Positions 16,947-25,939 of a DNA stretch of 36,356 nucleotides are shown here, one piece after another. Both the position numbers and the translations under genes were made by a program. Numbering within the stretch: the stretch's first letter is position 1; each line of letters starts with the position of its first letter. Source of the stretch: an uncultured Prevotella sp. (lineage in GTDB: Bacteria; Bacteroidota; Bacteroidia; Bacteroidales; Bacteroidaceae); contig CAKQDG010000012.1 in the NCBI GenBank assembly GCA_934219025.1, positions 1 to 36,356 on the forward strand. The letters run 5' to 3'. The notes under the pieces were generated by a model. The model was not told the DNA's origin and ran no database searches. It saw nothing but the letters and a program-made list of their open reading frames with translations.

Positions 16947-18410
16947 ATGCCAGTAATACAACAATCATTAGACAAGGTCTTCTTCAGCCAATTAAAAGGA
17001 CTACATAACGTAGAGATTTCATTTGGAAACAAACCTGTTACTGCAATATTTGGGGTGAATGGTTGCGGAAAATCAACCATACTTCATGCTCTGGCATGTT
17101 TGTATAGACCAAATAGTTATATTGGAGAAAAGAACTATTTCACAAGATTTTTCAAACGTGAAAATGGTGTTTCTTGGACAGGAAGTAAGTTGCACGCTTA
17201 TTTTACCATAAAAGATCATTCTTCCTTTAGGGAATATGGCAAGGCTGGCGACAGATGGACTCCTCGAATAGAAAGCCGTCCGCAAAGAGATGTGGTGTAT
17301 CTCGGAATATCATCATGTGTGCCAGATATAGAGCAAGTGACAGTGACTGTAACCAATTTTGCAATGGGAGCAGCAGAGGATGTGCAACGCAAAGAAGACA
17401 TTATCCGTGCTGCATCTACCATCATGAATTACGACTACAGCAATTATGCAAAGACTTCGTTCCATAAGAAGAAATATAAGAAAGTAGCTCGTAATGGTGC
17501 GGCTATCAATTATTCTTCGCTGGCAATGGGAGCAGGTGAGCAACGACTGTTCTCTATCTTGGAAATACTATACACCCTTCCTGCCTATTCTCTCTTCTTG
17601 ATAGATGAATTGGATTTGACATTACATACATCGGCATTGATGAAGTTGATAGATGAAATGACAAGAGTTGCGCAACACAAACACCTCCAGATTGTCTTTA
17701 CTACCCATCGAGAGGAATTGGCTCTTCGCAAGGATATCAATATCAGGCATATTTGGAAAACAGCTAATAGCAACGACACATTCATTCTTGACCACACTTC
17801 ACCAGACTGTCTGCTCAGATTGACAGGTAGGATGGAAAAACGACTTGAAGTTTATGTTGAGGATGATTTGGCGGAGTATATTGCACGACAAGTGACGAGA
17901 GACAAAGAATTATTGCCTTACACTTCTTTTTTGCGTTTCGGTGCAATAGAGAATGCTTTTGTTGTTGCAGCAGGATGCGACATTCAAGAAGACGATTCCA
18001 ACAACAAGTTGTTTGTGATGGATGGTGATAAATATCGAACAGAGGGCGAACGCATTGCTCAGATGCAGAAATGCTATTCTGGGAATGAGGCTGAACGTGA
18101 CGCTCGTAGGAGAAGAGCTTTATCGCACATCAAACAGTTTATACTTCCAGAAGGAGAACAACCAGAGCATTATTTGTGGACACAGTTAAAGAATACAACT
18201 AATGACTTGGCGACAATAGCACAGGAGATCATGGCAGTAGCAGATGATAGACATGCTTATCTGTATGATGTGCAGATGAAAAGTGGAGAAAGCCGTGATG
18301 CGTTCTTGACAAGACTAACAAATATATTGAGTCAGGAGGCTTTCTGGAATGAATATGTCGCAGAATTATCATCGTGGCTTGATGATAGAAAAAGAGAATT
18401 AGGATTATAA
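16947..18410 (+). CDS. OLD-like ATPase with C-terminal TOPRIM-like domain
   Basis: A 487-residue protein. Residues 1-290 form an ABC/SMC-like ATPase, with Walker A GVNGCGKST (36-44), a signature-like SLAMGAGEQRL, Walker B FLIDELD (D220, E221) and a TTHREE switch. The C-terminal ~190 residues start with VYVEDDLAEY (E305), followed by VMDGDKY (D359, D361). This E...DxD order matches TOPRIM nucleases of OLD-family and DUF4435/PARIS-like proteins. Such proteins act in phage defence or DNA processing. It lies among glycan genes, with a 196-nt gap before it and only 9 nt to the next gene. No partner such as GajB is next to it. A DNA-directed role is inferred from the domains. Confidence 0.78.
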   Translation: MPVIQQSLDKVFFSQLKGLHNVEISFGNKPVTAIFGVNGCGKSTILHALACLYRPNSYIGEKNYFTRFFKRENGVSWTGSKLHAYFTIKDHSSFREYGKAGDRWTPRIESRPQRDVVYLGISSCVPDIEQVTVTVTNFAMGAAEDVQRKEDIIRAASTIMNYDYSNYAKTSFHKKKYKKVARNGAAINYSSLAMGAGEQRLFSILEILYTLPAYSLFLIDELDLTLHTSALMKLIDEMTRVAQHKHLQIVFTTHREELALRKDINIRHIWKTANSNDTFILDHTSPDCLLRLTGRMEKRLEVYVEDDLAEYIARQVTRDKELLPYTSFLRFGAIENAFVVAAGCDIQEDDSNNKLFVMDGDKYRTEGERIAQMQKCYSGNEAERDARRRRALSHIKQFILPEGEQPEHYLWTQLKNTTNDLATIAQEIMAVADDRHAYLYDVQMKSGESRDAFLTRLTNILSQEAFWNEYVAELSSWLDDRKRELGL

Positions 18411-18419
18411 ATAAAAATT

Positions 18420-19124
18420 ATGAATAGATATATTAACGCTTTGTTTACAAAGCACAAGAAGAAACATCTACCATCGTTTTTGCAGGGAACATGGTTTGAT
18501 GAGTGGATGAGCTATGGTTATATAACCTTTATAACTTCTTTTATACTTCAAGGCATGCTTTATGCCAACTGGAGAGACAACGTGATAAAGTTTGGAATGG
18601 ATGTGGTGATAACATTGCTCCTTAGCTTGATGATGCCATGGTGGATTGGCTTAATCATTGCTCATACCATCAACTATTGCCTTAACGGACAGGCTATCTG
18701 TGTGTTCTATCACATTCGTGCAGGTAACTTGACTGCGCAACAATTTTATGATGGGACTGTGGCGATGAAGAAACGTCTTGATGAATGCAAGTACATGGAT
18801 GCTGCCATTTCATACGGTTCTCTTTCTACAGGCAAGTGGCATCCATCTTCGGATATAGACATTCGCTTTATCCCTAAGAAGGGAGAATGGAACTATTGGA
18901 TGGCTATGTTGTGGTCGGTAGGCGAACGTACCAGAGCGTTTTTCAAGGGTTATCCATTGGATATGTACGTGTTCACGATGAAGCATAGTTATGACGTGAT
19001 GAGCAAGAAGGAAGTGCCTATCATATTCAAGGATGTACATGAAGAGCATAAGAAATATTACAAGGCAACGATGAGTTTTGATGATTTCTGCCAAATGTTT
19101 AATAAAATGCATTTGAAAAAATGA
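18420..19124 (+). CDS. Membrane-anchored nucleotidyltransferase-fold protein
   Basis: A 234-residue protein with two hydrophobic segments (about residues 34-48 and 60-82) in front of a pol-beta-type nucleotidyltransferase domain. The motif AISYGSLSTGK starts at 129 (G133-S134), followed by SSDIDIRF with D145 and D147. A third acidic residue, D181, lies in YPLDMYVF. That is the full GS...DxD...D metal-binding set, so catalysis is plausible. The target is unknown. The TGA overlaps the ATG of the GT4 gene at 19121, which points to a job in glycan assembly. Partnership with the upstream ATPase-TOPRIM gene, 9 nt away, is the alternative. Confidence 0.72.
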   Translation: MNRYINALFTKHKKKHLPSFLQGTWFDEWMSYGYITFITSFILQGMLYANWRDNVIKFGMDVVITLLLSLMMPWWIGLIIAHTINYCLNGQAICVFYHIRAGNLTAQQFYDGTVAMKKRLDECKYMDAAISYGSLSTGKWHPSSDIDIRFIPKKGEWNYWMAMLWSVGERTRAFFKGYPLDMYVFTMKHSYDVMSKKEVPIIFKDVHEEHKKYYKATMSFDDFCQMFNKMHLKK

Positions 19125-20263
19125 AAGTAGGACTTCATACCGTGGATTTATTTCCCGGGCGTGAACGGCTGATGCCATTTCGCACAGTGCTAGAAGTGGC
19201 AAAAGTGATGAAAGTGCATGGATGGGAGGCTGATGTACTCAACTCCAGTGTCGCAGAAAATGAAGCCCAAGATTTTGAGTGGAAGGGAGTCAAGGTTTTA
19301 CAGTGTCCTCGTGATTTTAGTGAACTTAGCGAGTGGGTGAATGCTCAGGGGTATGATGTGTTCTTCTTTGCAGCGACCATTCGTGAGGGTTTGAAAAATC
19401 TGTCGGGCTTCCAAACGATGCATTGTAGGAAAATCGCTTACATACCTTCGGGCATTACGCCCAAATGGAATGCTATGTGGATGATGTGCAAGTATGGTAT
19501 GTATGCCAAGGCATGGATGCTGGAAGCATTTACTCCAAAAGGTTTGTTGAGCAAAAAAATGAGGAAAGCAGGTTTTTCTGATTTGATAGGTTTGACAGAA
19601 TATACTGTACAGCAAGTTGGTGGTTCCTTAAAATCGCATACGATATATCCAGGCAAAGATGATTTTGAGGACATCGAGTCGGATGATGCCATGGTAGAGA
19701 GAAATGGACTGAAAGGAAAGAAATTTTATTTGTTTACAGGTGGCCCAGCTGCGTCAAGAGGAGGAAGAGAACTACTTCAAGCATTTGATATTTTTGCAGA
19801 AAAGAATGTAGATGCATTGCTTGTATTTCTTGTGCGACAGGATGTTGGGGGTGAGTATGCGGCCTTATATCAAGCATTGGATAAAATACAAAATAGAGAA
19901 AAGGTTCTGGTACTGAAAGACAAGCTTACGAGGGAGCAACTTAAAGCTTATTTCGAAGAGGCTTATGCCGTGGCAATGCCGTTCTTGTGTATTCCTGCAG
20001 AGATTCCTCTTACTTATTATGAGGTGATGTCTTGTGGCACCCCAGTGATTTCCTTTGCAAACGGTGGAACTACACGTTATTTGAAAGCTGGAATAAAACA
20101 GGCTGGTCATGTAGGAGCCGCAAATCTTTCAAAAGCCATGGACGAATTGTGGAACGACAGGAATGAGCGTGATGTATTGGCAGTAAAAGCCTTGGGCGTG
20201 ATGAGTCAGCATCCTATTTGGGAGGAAGTCGGCTTGAAATGGATGAATGTAATTACAAAATAA
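19121..20263 (+). CDS. Glycosyltransferase family 4
   Basis: A 380-residue GT-B enzyme. The N-terminus MKVGLHTVDLFPGRERLMPF and the mid-protein switch into KFYLFTGGPAASRGGRELLQ mark the two Rossmann domains. The C-terminal donor-binding region is IPAEIPLTYYEVMSCGTPVI, followed by SFANGG. It overlaps the membrane nucleotidyltransferase stop by 4 nt and is followed by the TMK-like gene 17 nt later. It is more distant from the other GT4 enzymes of this cluster, so it likely transfers a different sugar. Confidence 0.88.
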   Translation: MKVGLHTVDLFPGRERLMPFRTVLEVAKVMKVHGWEADVLNSSVAENEAQDFEWKGVKVLQCPRDFSELSEWVNAQGYDVFFFAATIREGLKNLSGFQTMHCRKIAYIPSGITPKWNAMWMMCKYGMYAKAWMLEAFTPKGLLSKKMRKAGFSDLIGLTEYTVQQVGGSLKSHTIYPGKDDFEDIESDDAMVERNGLKGKKFYLFTGGPAASRGGRELLQAFDIFAEKNVDALLVFLVRQDVGGEYAALYQALDKIQNREKVLVLKDKLTREQLKAYFEEAYAVAMPFLCIPAEIPLTYYEVMSCGTPVISFANGGTTRYLKAGIKQAGHVGAANLSKAMDELWNDRNERDVLAVKALGVMSQHPIWEEVGLKWMNVITK

Positions 20264-20280
20264 CACAATATAGGAACATA

Positions 20281-20904
20281 ATGACAAAGTATATAATTAT
20301 AAGCGGTGTCGATGGAAGTGGGAAGACAACTGTCATCAACAACCTTAAAGAGCAATTGGAAAAGAATGGCAAGAGCGTTGATTATATTTGGATGCGATAC
20401 AGCCATTACACAGTAAAGGCCATGAACGCTTTGGCTCGTCTTTTAGGGCTTTCCGTGAAGGTACATAATGAGATGGGTGATATATGGGAACATCGCCTTT
20501 ACAAGATGCCTTGGTTCTGCAAATTGTATGTATGGTGTTCATATTTTGACAACAAAATAGCTAAACGCAAGGTGATGAAACTGAAGTCTGACTATGTGAT
20601 TTGCGACCGATGGATTAACGACATATTGATAGATTTGGGGGCAGAATGCAGATTCGACAATATTTTGGACAGCAAGTGGTATCAGAAATTCCATTCTATA
20701 TTGCCTGATGGCTCTTGTCAATTTGTGGTAATCCGTGACCGTCAAGCTGTACTGGATTGTCGTGTGGAGAATCATGCCAATCCCGATTTTCCTTACCGTT
20801 TTGCCCTGTATCAGAAATTGGCTAAAAAGAATGACGTACATGTTGTGGATAATTCGGGGACGATAGAAGAGAGTGTAGAACAAGTGATGAAAGTTATACT
20901 ATGA
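20281..20904 (+). CDS. Thymidylate kinase-like P-loop protein
   Basis: A 207-residue P-loop kinase relative. It starts MTKYIIISGVDGSGKTTVIN, with Walker A GVDGSGKT at 9-16 and the DR motif (D109-R110) in VICDRWINDI. Both are typical of dTMP kinases. The ATG at 20281 is chosen because an upstream in-frame ATG (20218) would overlap the preceding gene by 46 nt. A housekeeping Tmk would not normally sit in a capsule cluster. Such copies recur in polysaccharide loci and may phosphorylate another small substrate. Its TGA overlaps the next ATG (20901), so it is translationally coupled with a glycosyltransferase. Confidence 0.82.
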   Translation: MTKYIIISGVDGSGKTTVINNLKEQLEKNGKSVDYIWMRYSHYTVKAMNALARLLGLSVKVHNEMGDIWEHRLYKMPWFCKLYVWCSYFDNKIAKRKVMKLKSDYVICDRWINDILIDLGAECRFDNILDSKWYQKFHSILPDGSCQFVVIRDRQAVLDCRVENHANPDFPYRFALYQKLAKKNDVHVVDNSGTIEESVEQVMKVIL

Positions 20905-21980
20905 CAAAGCTAATACATAAAAATCTGTCTCAAAAGGTGTTGATGATAGGTGAATATTTCAAGCACAATGCACCTGGTGGCATGGCAGCAGTGCTCGCTT
21001 CATACAATGAGTATTTTGAAGATATGCAGTTTATCCCTACATGGAGAAATGGCAATATATTAATCAAAATTTGGTATGCAGTTTATTCTTATGTTGTTTT
21101 CATTTGGTATATGCTGTTTGTTCGTTCCGTGAAGGTTATACATATTCAAGGTGCCGCCTTTGCCTCTTTTGAGAGAAATATTTTCTTTGTGAGAGTAGGC
21201 AAACTATTTGGCAAAAAGGTGATTATGCATATGCATTGTGCTGATTTTGAGTCGTATTACAATCCTTCAAAGCATAAGCAAAGAATAGTTGACATAATAA
21301 ATGCTTGTGATTTGTATCTTGTCTTATCCGATTCATGGAAAGTGTATTTCGAAAGCATTGGTGTGAAAAGCGACATCATAAGAGTGTTGAACAATACTAT
21401 AACACCACCTGTCATCCAAAAGGTAGAGCGTTCTGCTGGCACACTCAATTTGCTATATTTGGGTGTCATAGGACAGCGTAAAGGTATTTATGACATATTA
21501 AAAGCTTTGAAAGACAACAAAGAAAGATTCGAAGGTAAGGTGGCATTGCGTATTGGCGGAAATCAAGAGGAGGAAAAGTTGCTGGCTTGCATCAATGAAT
21601 CAGGTCTTCAAGATATGGTTAAGTTTGAAGGATTTGTTTCTGGAGAAAAGAAAATAGAATGTCTGAACTGGGCTGATGTTTATATTCTGCCCTCTTTCAA
21701 TGAGGGCTTGCCTATCGGAATCTTGGAAGCCATGTCGTATGGACATCCCATTATTTCCACTCCAGTTGGCGGTATATCAGAGGTTGTGAAAGATGGTGTG
21801 AATGGAATTATGGTTGAGCCTGGCAATGTGCAGGAAATAGCAAAAGCTATACTTGCGTTTGTTGACAATCAGAAAATGATTAATGAGTATGGAACGCAGA
21901 GTTTGCTGCTTGTCAAGCCTTATCTTCCGGAAACAGTTTTTGCCACATTGTCTGAAATGTACAATCATTTAATTGCATGA
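20901..21980 (+). CDS. Glycosyltransferase family 4
   Basis: A 359-residue GT-B enzyme. It has EYFKHNAPGGMAAVLASYNE near the N-terminus, an acceptor-domain HMHCADFESYY, a hinge reading LLYLGVIGQRKGIYDIL, and the donor site with E268-x7-E276 in NEGLPIGILEAMSYG. It overlaps the TMK-like gene by 4 nt and is followed by the Alg14-like gene 3 nt later. It most likely adds one residue of the repeat unit from a nucleotide sugar at the inner membrane. Confidence 0.9.
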   Translation: MTKLIHKNLSQKVLMIGEYFKHNAPGGMAAVLASYNEYFEDMQFIPTWRNGNILIKIWYAVYSYVVFIWYMLFVRSVKVIHIQGAAFASFERNIFFVRVGKLFGKKVIMHMHCADFESYYNPSKHKQRIVDIINACDLYLVLSDSWKVYFESIGVKSDIIRVLNNTITPPVIQKVERSAGTLNLLYLGVIGQRKGIYDILKALKDNKERFEGKVALRIGGNQEEEKLLACINESGLQDMVKFEGFVSGEKKIECLNWADVYILPSFNEGLPIGILEAMSYGHPIISTPVGGISEVVKDGVNGIMVEPGNVQEIAKAILAFVDNQKMINEYGTQSLLLVKPYLPETVFATLSEMYNHLIA

Positions 21981-21983
21981 GGT

Positions 21984-22451
21984 ATGAGTAAGAAACCTAA
22001 GATTTGTATGGCATGTTGTCCTGGAGGACATTTTGCCGAACTTCGTCTTGCCACAAAGGACATAGATGAAAGTAAGTTTGATATTTATTGGCTGATGTTT
22101 AAGTCTGAACATTTGAAGTCGTTTCTTTCCTCTCGTCGTCATCATTTTGTGATCAATGTAATTCCTGACAAGAAATGGACATGGGCTGTGAATGCCCTGC
22201 AGTCGTTGTGGTATTTGATAAAGGAACGCCCTGATTGTATTATTTCTACAGGTTCAGGAATGGCTTATCCGACGATTTTCTTTGGGAAGCTATTCTTAGG
22301 ATGCAAGGTTATTTATATATGCTCGGCGGCAGATGTAACCTCTCCTTCGAGAACCCCAGAGAGGGCATACAAACATAGTGACTTGTTTTGTGTGCAATGG
22401 CCAGAGATGATGAAAGTTTTTCCTAACGCAAAATATATAGGAGTATTATGA
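21984..22451 (+). CDS. Alg14-like (PssD/CpsF-type) glycosyltransferase subunit
   Basis: A 155-residue protein matching the Alg14 half of split GT28-type transferases. The P13-G14-G15-H16 loop lies in CCPGGHFAEL, followed by WLMFKSEHL, a hydrophobic membrane-facing helix around 55-75, and CIISTGSGMAYPTIFFGKL. In this family Alg14 anchors and recruits the catalytic Alg13 half, which follows directly with a 4-nt overlap. Together they add a sugar, typically Gal or GlcNAc, to a lipid-linked acceptor. Confidence 0.88.
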   Translation: MSKKPKICMACCPGGHFAELRLATKDIDESKFDIYWLMFKSEHLKSFLSSRRHHFVINVIPDKKWTWAVNALQSLWYLIKERPDCIISTGSGMAYPTIFFGKLFLGCKVIYICSAADVTSPSRTPERAYKHSDLFCVQWPEMMKVFPNAKYIGVL

Positions 22452-22921
22452 TATTGTTTAGTTTAGGTACGCATAGCCAAGACTTTAGTCGTATGGCAAA
22501 AGCTGCCGATGATTATGCGGCAACTACAGATGAGCGTATCGTTGTGCAAACAGGTTATACGCATTATGAGTTTGCCCATGTGAAAGAACATTTTGACTTC
22601 TGTCCGAAAGAAAAAATGCAAAAGCTGATGGATGAAGCTGACATCTTGGTGCTGCAAGGTGGATGGGGAGGCATCTGTGAAGCTGTTGACAAGGGTAAAC
22701 GTGTGGTAGTGCTTCCTCGACGCAATGGTGTGGAGCATGTTCACGACCAAGGTCAGGTAGCTAAGAAAATGGATGAGCTCGGGTGTGTCATCTGTTGTAT
22801 GGATGAGAAAGACTTGCCTTCCATGATAGAAAAGGCAAGAATGTATGAATTCAAACCATTGCATAGGGGTAGTGCTCAGATTGTAGCTGACACCTTGATG
22901 AAATGGTATTATAACAAGTGA
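22448..22921 (+). CDS. Alg13-like (PssE/CpsG-type) glycosyltransferase subunit
   Basis: A 157-residue catalytic half of the split transferase. It begins with MILFSLGTHSQDFSRM and carries the nucleotide-sugar loop GGWGGICEAV at 71-80, then RRNGVEHVHDQGQVA (91-105). The last piece corresponds to the GT28 C-terminal donor-binding site. Its ATG overlaps the Alg14-like stop, as expected for obligate partners. The two halves resemble MurG split in two. Confidence 0.88.
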   Translation: MILFSLGTHSQDFSRMAKAADDYAATTDERIVVQTGYTHYEFAHVKEHFDFCPKEKMQKLMDEADILVLQGGWGGICEAVDKGKRVVVLPRRNGVEHVHDQGQVAKKMDELGCVICCMDEKDLPSMIEKARMYEFKPLHRGSAQIVADTLMKWYYNK

Positions 22922-22933
22922 AAACTTAAAACG

Positions 22934-23707
22934 ATGGATATAAAGATTTTGGTGGCCACTCACAAGAAGGCGCACATGCCACTTGACGAGATGTACTTGC
23001 CTGTAAGAGTTGGCAATGCTTTGGCAAAGGATGACTTTGGATATACAGGTGATGACTCTGGGGATAATATCTCAGAGAAGAATCCTTACTTCTGCGAGTT
23101 AACCGCATTGTATTGGGGCTGGAAAAATGTGAAAGCTGATTATATAGGCTTGGCGCATTATCGCCGTCATTTTTCTTGCAGAAAAGGAAAGTGGAAATAT
23201 TCGCTGATTCTAACAAAGGAAGAGGCGGAACGTTATCTGGCGAAAGCAGATGTCGTATTGCCCAAGAAGCGTAGATACTTCATCGAATCGCTGAGTTCTC
23301 ACTACAAACATACACATGATTTGGAACATTTGGAACTGACTCGTGAGATTTTGAGAAAGCAATGTCCTGAGTATGTGGAGGTGTTTGACAAGGTGATGAA
23401 GCACACCTCTGCCCATATGTTCAATATGATGATTATGAAGCGCGAGGTGCTTGACCTGTATTGCTCTTGGCTTTTCCCTATCCTTTTTGCTTTGGAGAAA
23501 GAGATAGACGTGAAAAACATGCCTGCTTTTGATGCCAGATTGTATGGGCGTGTCAGCGAATTGCTACTAGACGTTTGGTTGAAAAAGAACGACATCAAGT
23601 ATGTGGAGACAGGGTTCGTGCAGATTGGTGATGAAAACTGGGGAAAGAAAATTAAGGGCTTCTTATCGGCTAAATTCGGAGGAAAGAAATATGACAGAAG
23701 TAAGTAA
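22934..23707 (+). CDS. DUF4422 protein, possible galactofuranosyltransferase
   Basis: A 257-residue DUF4422 member, with ILVATHKKAHMP at the start, GDDSGDNIS (39-47), FCELTALYW (53-61) and the strongly conserved LAHYRRHF (73-80). It also contains HTSAHMFNMMIMKR and PAFDARLYGRVSELLLDVWL. These proteins occur in capsule and cell-wall glycan clusters and have a GT-A-like pattern. The last 17 nt overlap glf (23691). Since UDP-galactopyranose mutase provides UDP-Galf, a galactofuranosyltransferase role is a reasonable inference, not a reading. Confidence 0.85.
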   Translation: MDIKILVATHKKAHMPLDEMYLPVRVGNALAKDDFGYTGDDSGDNISEKNPYFCELTALYWGWKNVKADYIGLAHYRRHFSCRKGKWKYSLILTKEEAERYLAKADVVLPKKRRYFIESLSSHYKHTHDLEHLELTREILRKQCPEYVEVFDKVMKHTSAHMFNMMIMKREVLDLYCSWLFPILFALEKEIDVKNMPAFDARLYGRVSELLLDVWLKKNDIKYVETGFVQIGDENWGKKIKGFLSAKFGGKKYDRSK

Positions 23708-24830
23708 AAAATATGATTACCTGCTCGTAGGTGCAGGTTTGTTTTCTGCTACATTTGCCTATCGTGCAAAGCAAGCAGGAAAGAAATGTCTTGTAATAGA
23801 CAAGCGTCCTCATTTAGGAGGAAATGTATATTGTGAGGATATTGAAGGTATCCATGTGCATAAGTATGGCGCACATATCTTCCATACTTCCAATAAGCAA
23901 GTGTGGGATTTCGTGAACACCATCGTGGAGTTCAACAGATATACAAACAGCCCTGTGGCCAACTACAAGGGCAAGTTGTTCAATCTTCCTTTCAACATGA
24001 ATACCTTCTGTCAGATGTGGGGCGTGACTACCCCCGAAGAGGCACAAGCCAAGATTGACGAACAGAAGGCTGAGGCGGTTGCAGCTTTGAATGGTAGAGA
24101 ACCGCAGAATTTGGAGGAACAAGCCTTGACTTTGGTTGGCAAGGACATTTTTGAGAAACTTATCAAGGAATACACAGAAAAGCAGTGGGGACGTAAATGT
24201 GCGGAACTTCCTGCATTTATCATCAAGCGTCTGCCTGTAAGATTGGTGTTTGATAACAATTACTTTAATGACAAGTATCAGGGCATTCCTATTGGCGGAT
24301 ACAACAAGCTTATAGAAGGGTTGTTGGAAGGTGTGGAGTGTAAGACTGACATAGATTTCTTCAAGTCGGAGTATAAGGATGGATGGAGAGACATTGCAGA
24401 AAAGCTTGTGTATACAGGAGCTTTGGATGAGTATTTCGACTTTCGGTTAGGAAAATTAGATTGGCGTACCGTCTCTTTCAAAACGAGAGTGGAAGATACG
24501 CCGAACTACCAGGGCAATGCCGTGGTGAATTATACATCTCATGACGAACCCTATACACGTGTCATTGAGCATAAGCATTTTGAGATGTTTGGACAAGAAG
24601 TGTATGATTGTCCAAAGACCGTAATCAGTGAGGAGTATTCCACTGAGTTCAAGGAGGGCATGGAGCCTTATTATCCAGTGAATGATGAGCGCAACAATGC
24701 TTTGGCGGAAGAATATCGCAAATTGGCGGAAAAAGAAGATAGTGTCATCTTTGGCGGTAGATTGGGGCAATATAAGTACTTCGACATGGCTCCGATTATT
24801 GAGCAGGTGCTCAAAATAGATATTGAATAG
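23691..24830 (+). CDS. glf: UDP-galactopyranose mutase
   Basis: A 379-residue flavoprotein that interconverts UDP-galactopyranose and UDP-galactofuranose. The FAD-binding VGAGLFSATFAYRAKQAGKK and DKRPHLGGNVYCED open the sequence. HKYGAHIFHTSNKQVWDFVN and FNLPFNMNTFCQMWG follow, then KQWGRK and RVEDTPNYQGNAVVNYT. The ATG at 23691 is chosen because it is preceded by GGAGGAAAG and yields the canonical N-terminus; a longer in-frame reading from 23601 would run through the DUF4422 gene. It overlaps that gene by 17 nt. Bacterial Glf is normally near 370-390 residues, so the length is normal. Confidence 0.95.
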   Translation: MTEVSKKYDYLLVGAGLFSATFAYRAKQAGKKCLVIDKRPHLGGNVYCEDIEGIHVHKYGAHIFHTSNKQVWDFVNTIVEFNRYTNSPVANYKGKLFNLPFNMNTFCQMWGVTTPEEAQAKIDEQKAEAVAALNGREPQNLEEQALTLVGKDIFEKLIKEYTEKQWGRKCAELPAFIIKRLPVRLVFDNNYFNDKYQGIPIGGYNKLIEGLLEGVECKTDIDFFKSEYKDGWRDIAEKLVYTGALDEYFDFRLGKLDWRTVSFKTRVEDTPNYQGNAVVNYTSHDEPYTRVIEHKHFEMFGQEVYDCPKTVISEEYSTEFKEGMEPYYPVNDERNNALAEEYRKLAEKEDSVIFGGRLGQYKYFDMAPIIEQVLKIDIE

Positions 24831-24831
24831 T

Positions 24832-25926
24832 ATGAAATCCATGTCTCAGACTAAGCTTTTAAATCTTCTAAAATGTGCATTATGGGATAAGTCTTATGAA
24901 GTAGAAGATTTCTCAGAAACTGATTGGGCGGACATCTACCGCTTGGCAAAGGAACAGGCTATATTACCTCTTTGCCTTGACGGAATCAACCGACTGCCTC
25001 GTGAGCAGATGCCATCAGATGAAGGCATTCGAGAAAAATGGATTGCTGCCATGGTGAAGACAGAACACAGGAATGTGATACAGAACGGGAATGTGGTCTG
25101 CCTCATCAATGAACTCCGAAATATTGGTCTACATCCGATATTGATGAAAGGACAAAGCTTGACAATAGAATATCCTAATCCATTCCATAGAACTTGCGGC
25201 GATATAGACATCTACTTCAAGAAAGAAGGAGAGGTACAAAAGGCGATTGAATGGGCAAAACTTTATGGAAAGAGTACAGGAGACCAGCATGAACATGATT
25301 ATCCTTTTACATGGAATGGCGAAATCGTGGAATTGCATTATAGGATGGCTCTATTATATAATAAAAGGTATAATAAGACACTTCAAAGGATTATTCGGGA
25401 TGAATATGTCCAAGGGATTCCCAATGTTATAAGCCTCGAAGGCGCTGAGATAGAGACAGTACCTGTTACTTTGTATGTACTCTATCAAATGGTACATATA
25501 TCTTTCCATTTTCTGAATGAAGGTATCGGGATGAGGCAATTTTGCGACCTTGCGCTTTATTTGAGAAATCATCATAATGAGATAGATTTTCAAAAGCTCA
25601 ATGGCTGGATAGAAGAGTTGGGGATGAGAAAATTGGTAGACCTGTATGCTACTTTCTTATGCCAGAAGTTGGGACTTGATGAAAGTGTCATTCCTTGGAA
25701 AACAGATTCGCCTTACCTGAATCTGTTGTGTGAGGACATTTTCAACGGTGGTAACTTCGGCAAGCTGCGTTTTGGCTTCAAAGGTAAATCGTCATTCCTT
25801 GTGCAAAAGATGAAAGCCTTGCCGTTACATTGGAAGAACTACAGACGCTATCACGAACTATGGCCAAAGGAAACTACAGCGAGTTTTATCAGTAAATGGA
25901 AGCGAGCAGTTATAGGTATTAAATAA
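24832..25926 (+). CDS. NTP_transf_5 (nucleotidyltransferase-fold) family protein
   Basis: A 364-residue protein of the NTP_transf_5 type. The N-terminal region is helical (LLNLLKCALWDK, then DIYRLAKEQAILPL). The core is HPILMKGQSLTIEYP (K106-G107) and TCGDIDIYFK with D124 and D126. A helical C-terminal half with VYQMVHISFHF-like segments follows. The fold binds NTPs, but many members are thought to act as peptide- or glycan-cluster accessories of unknown reaction. The ATG at 24832 is one base after the glf stop; a TTG at 24823 is the alternative. It is the last gene of the glycan cluster, with AbiH 13 nt away. Confidence 0.8.
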   Translation: MKSMSQTKLLNLLKCALWDKSYEVEDFSETDWADIYRLAKEQAILPLCLDGINRLPREQMPSDEGIREKWIAAMVKTEHRNVIQNGNVVCLINELRNIGLHPILMKGQSLTIEYPNPFHRTCGDIDIYFKKEGEVQKAIEWAKLYGKSTGDQHEHDYPFTWNGEIVELHYRMALLYNKRYNKTLQRIIRDEYVQGIPNVISLEGAEIETVPVTLYVLYQMVHISFHFLNEGIGMRQFCDLALYLRNHHNEIDFQKLNGWIEELGMRKLVDLYATFLCQKLGLDESVIPWKTDSPYLNLLCEDIFNGGNFGKLRFGFKGKSSFLVQKMKALPLHWKNYRRYHELWPKETTASFISKWKRAVIGIK

Positions 25927-25939
25927 AAAAGTAAAACAT

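Noticed and set aside
20218..20280. Upstream start for the TMK-like gene
   Set aside because: It would overlap the preceding glycosyltransferase by 46 nt and adds residues before a canonical kinase N-terminus.
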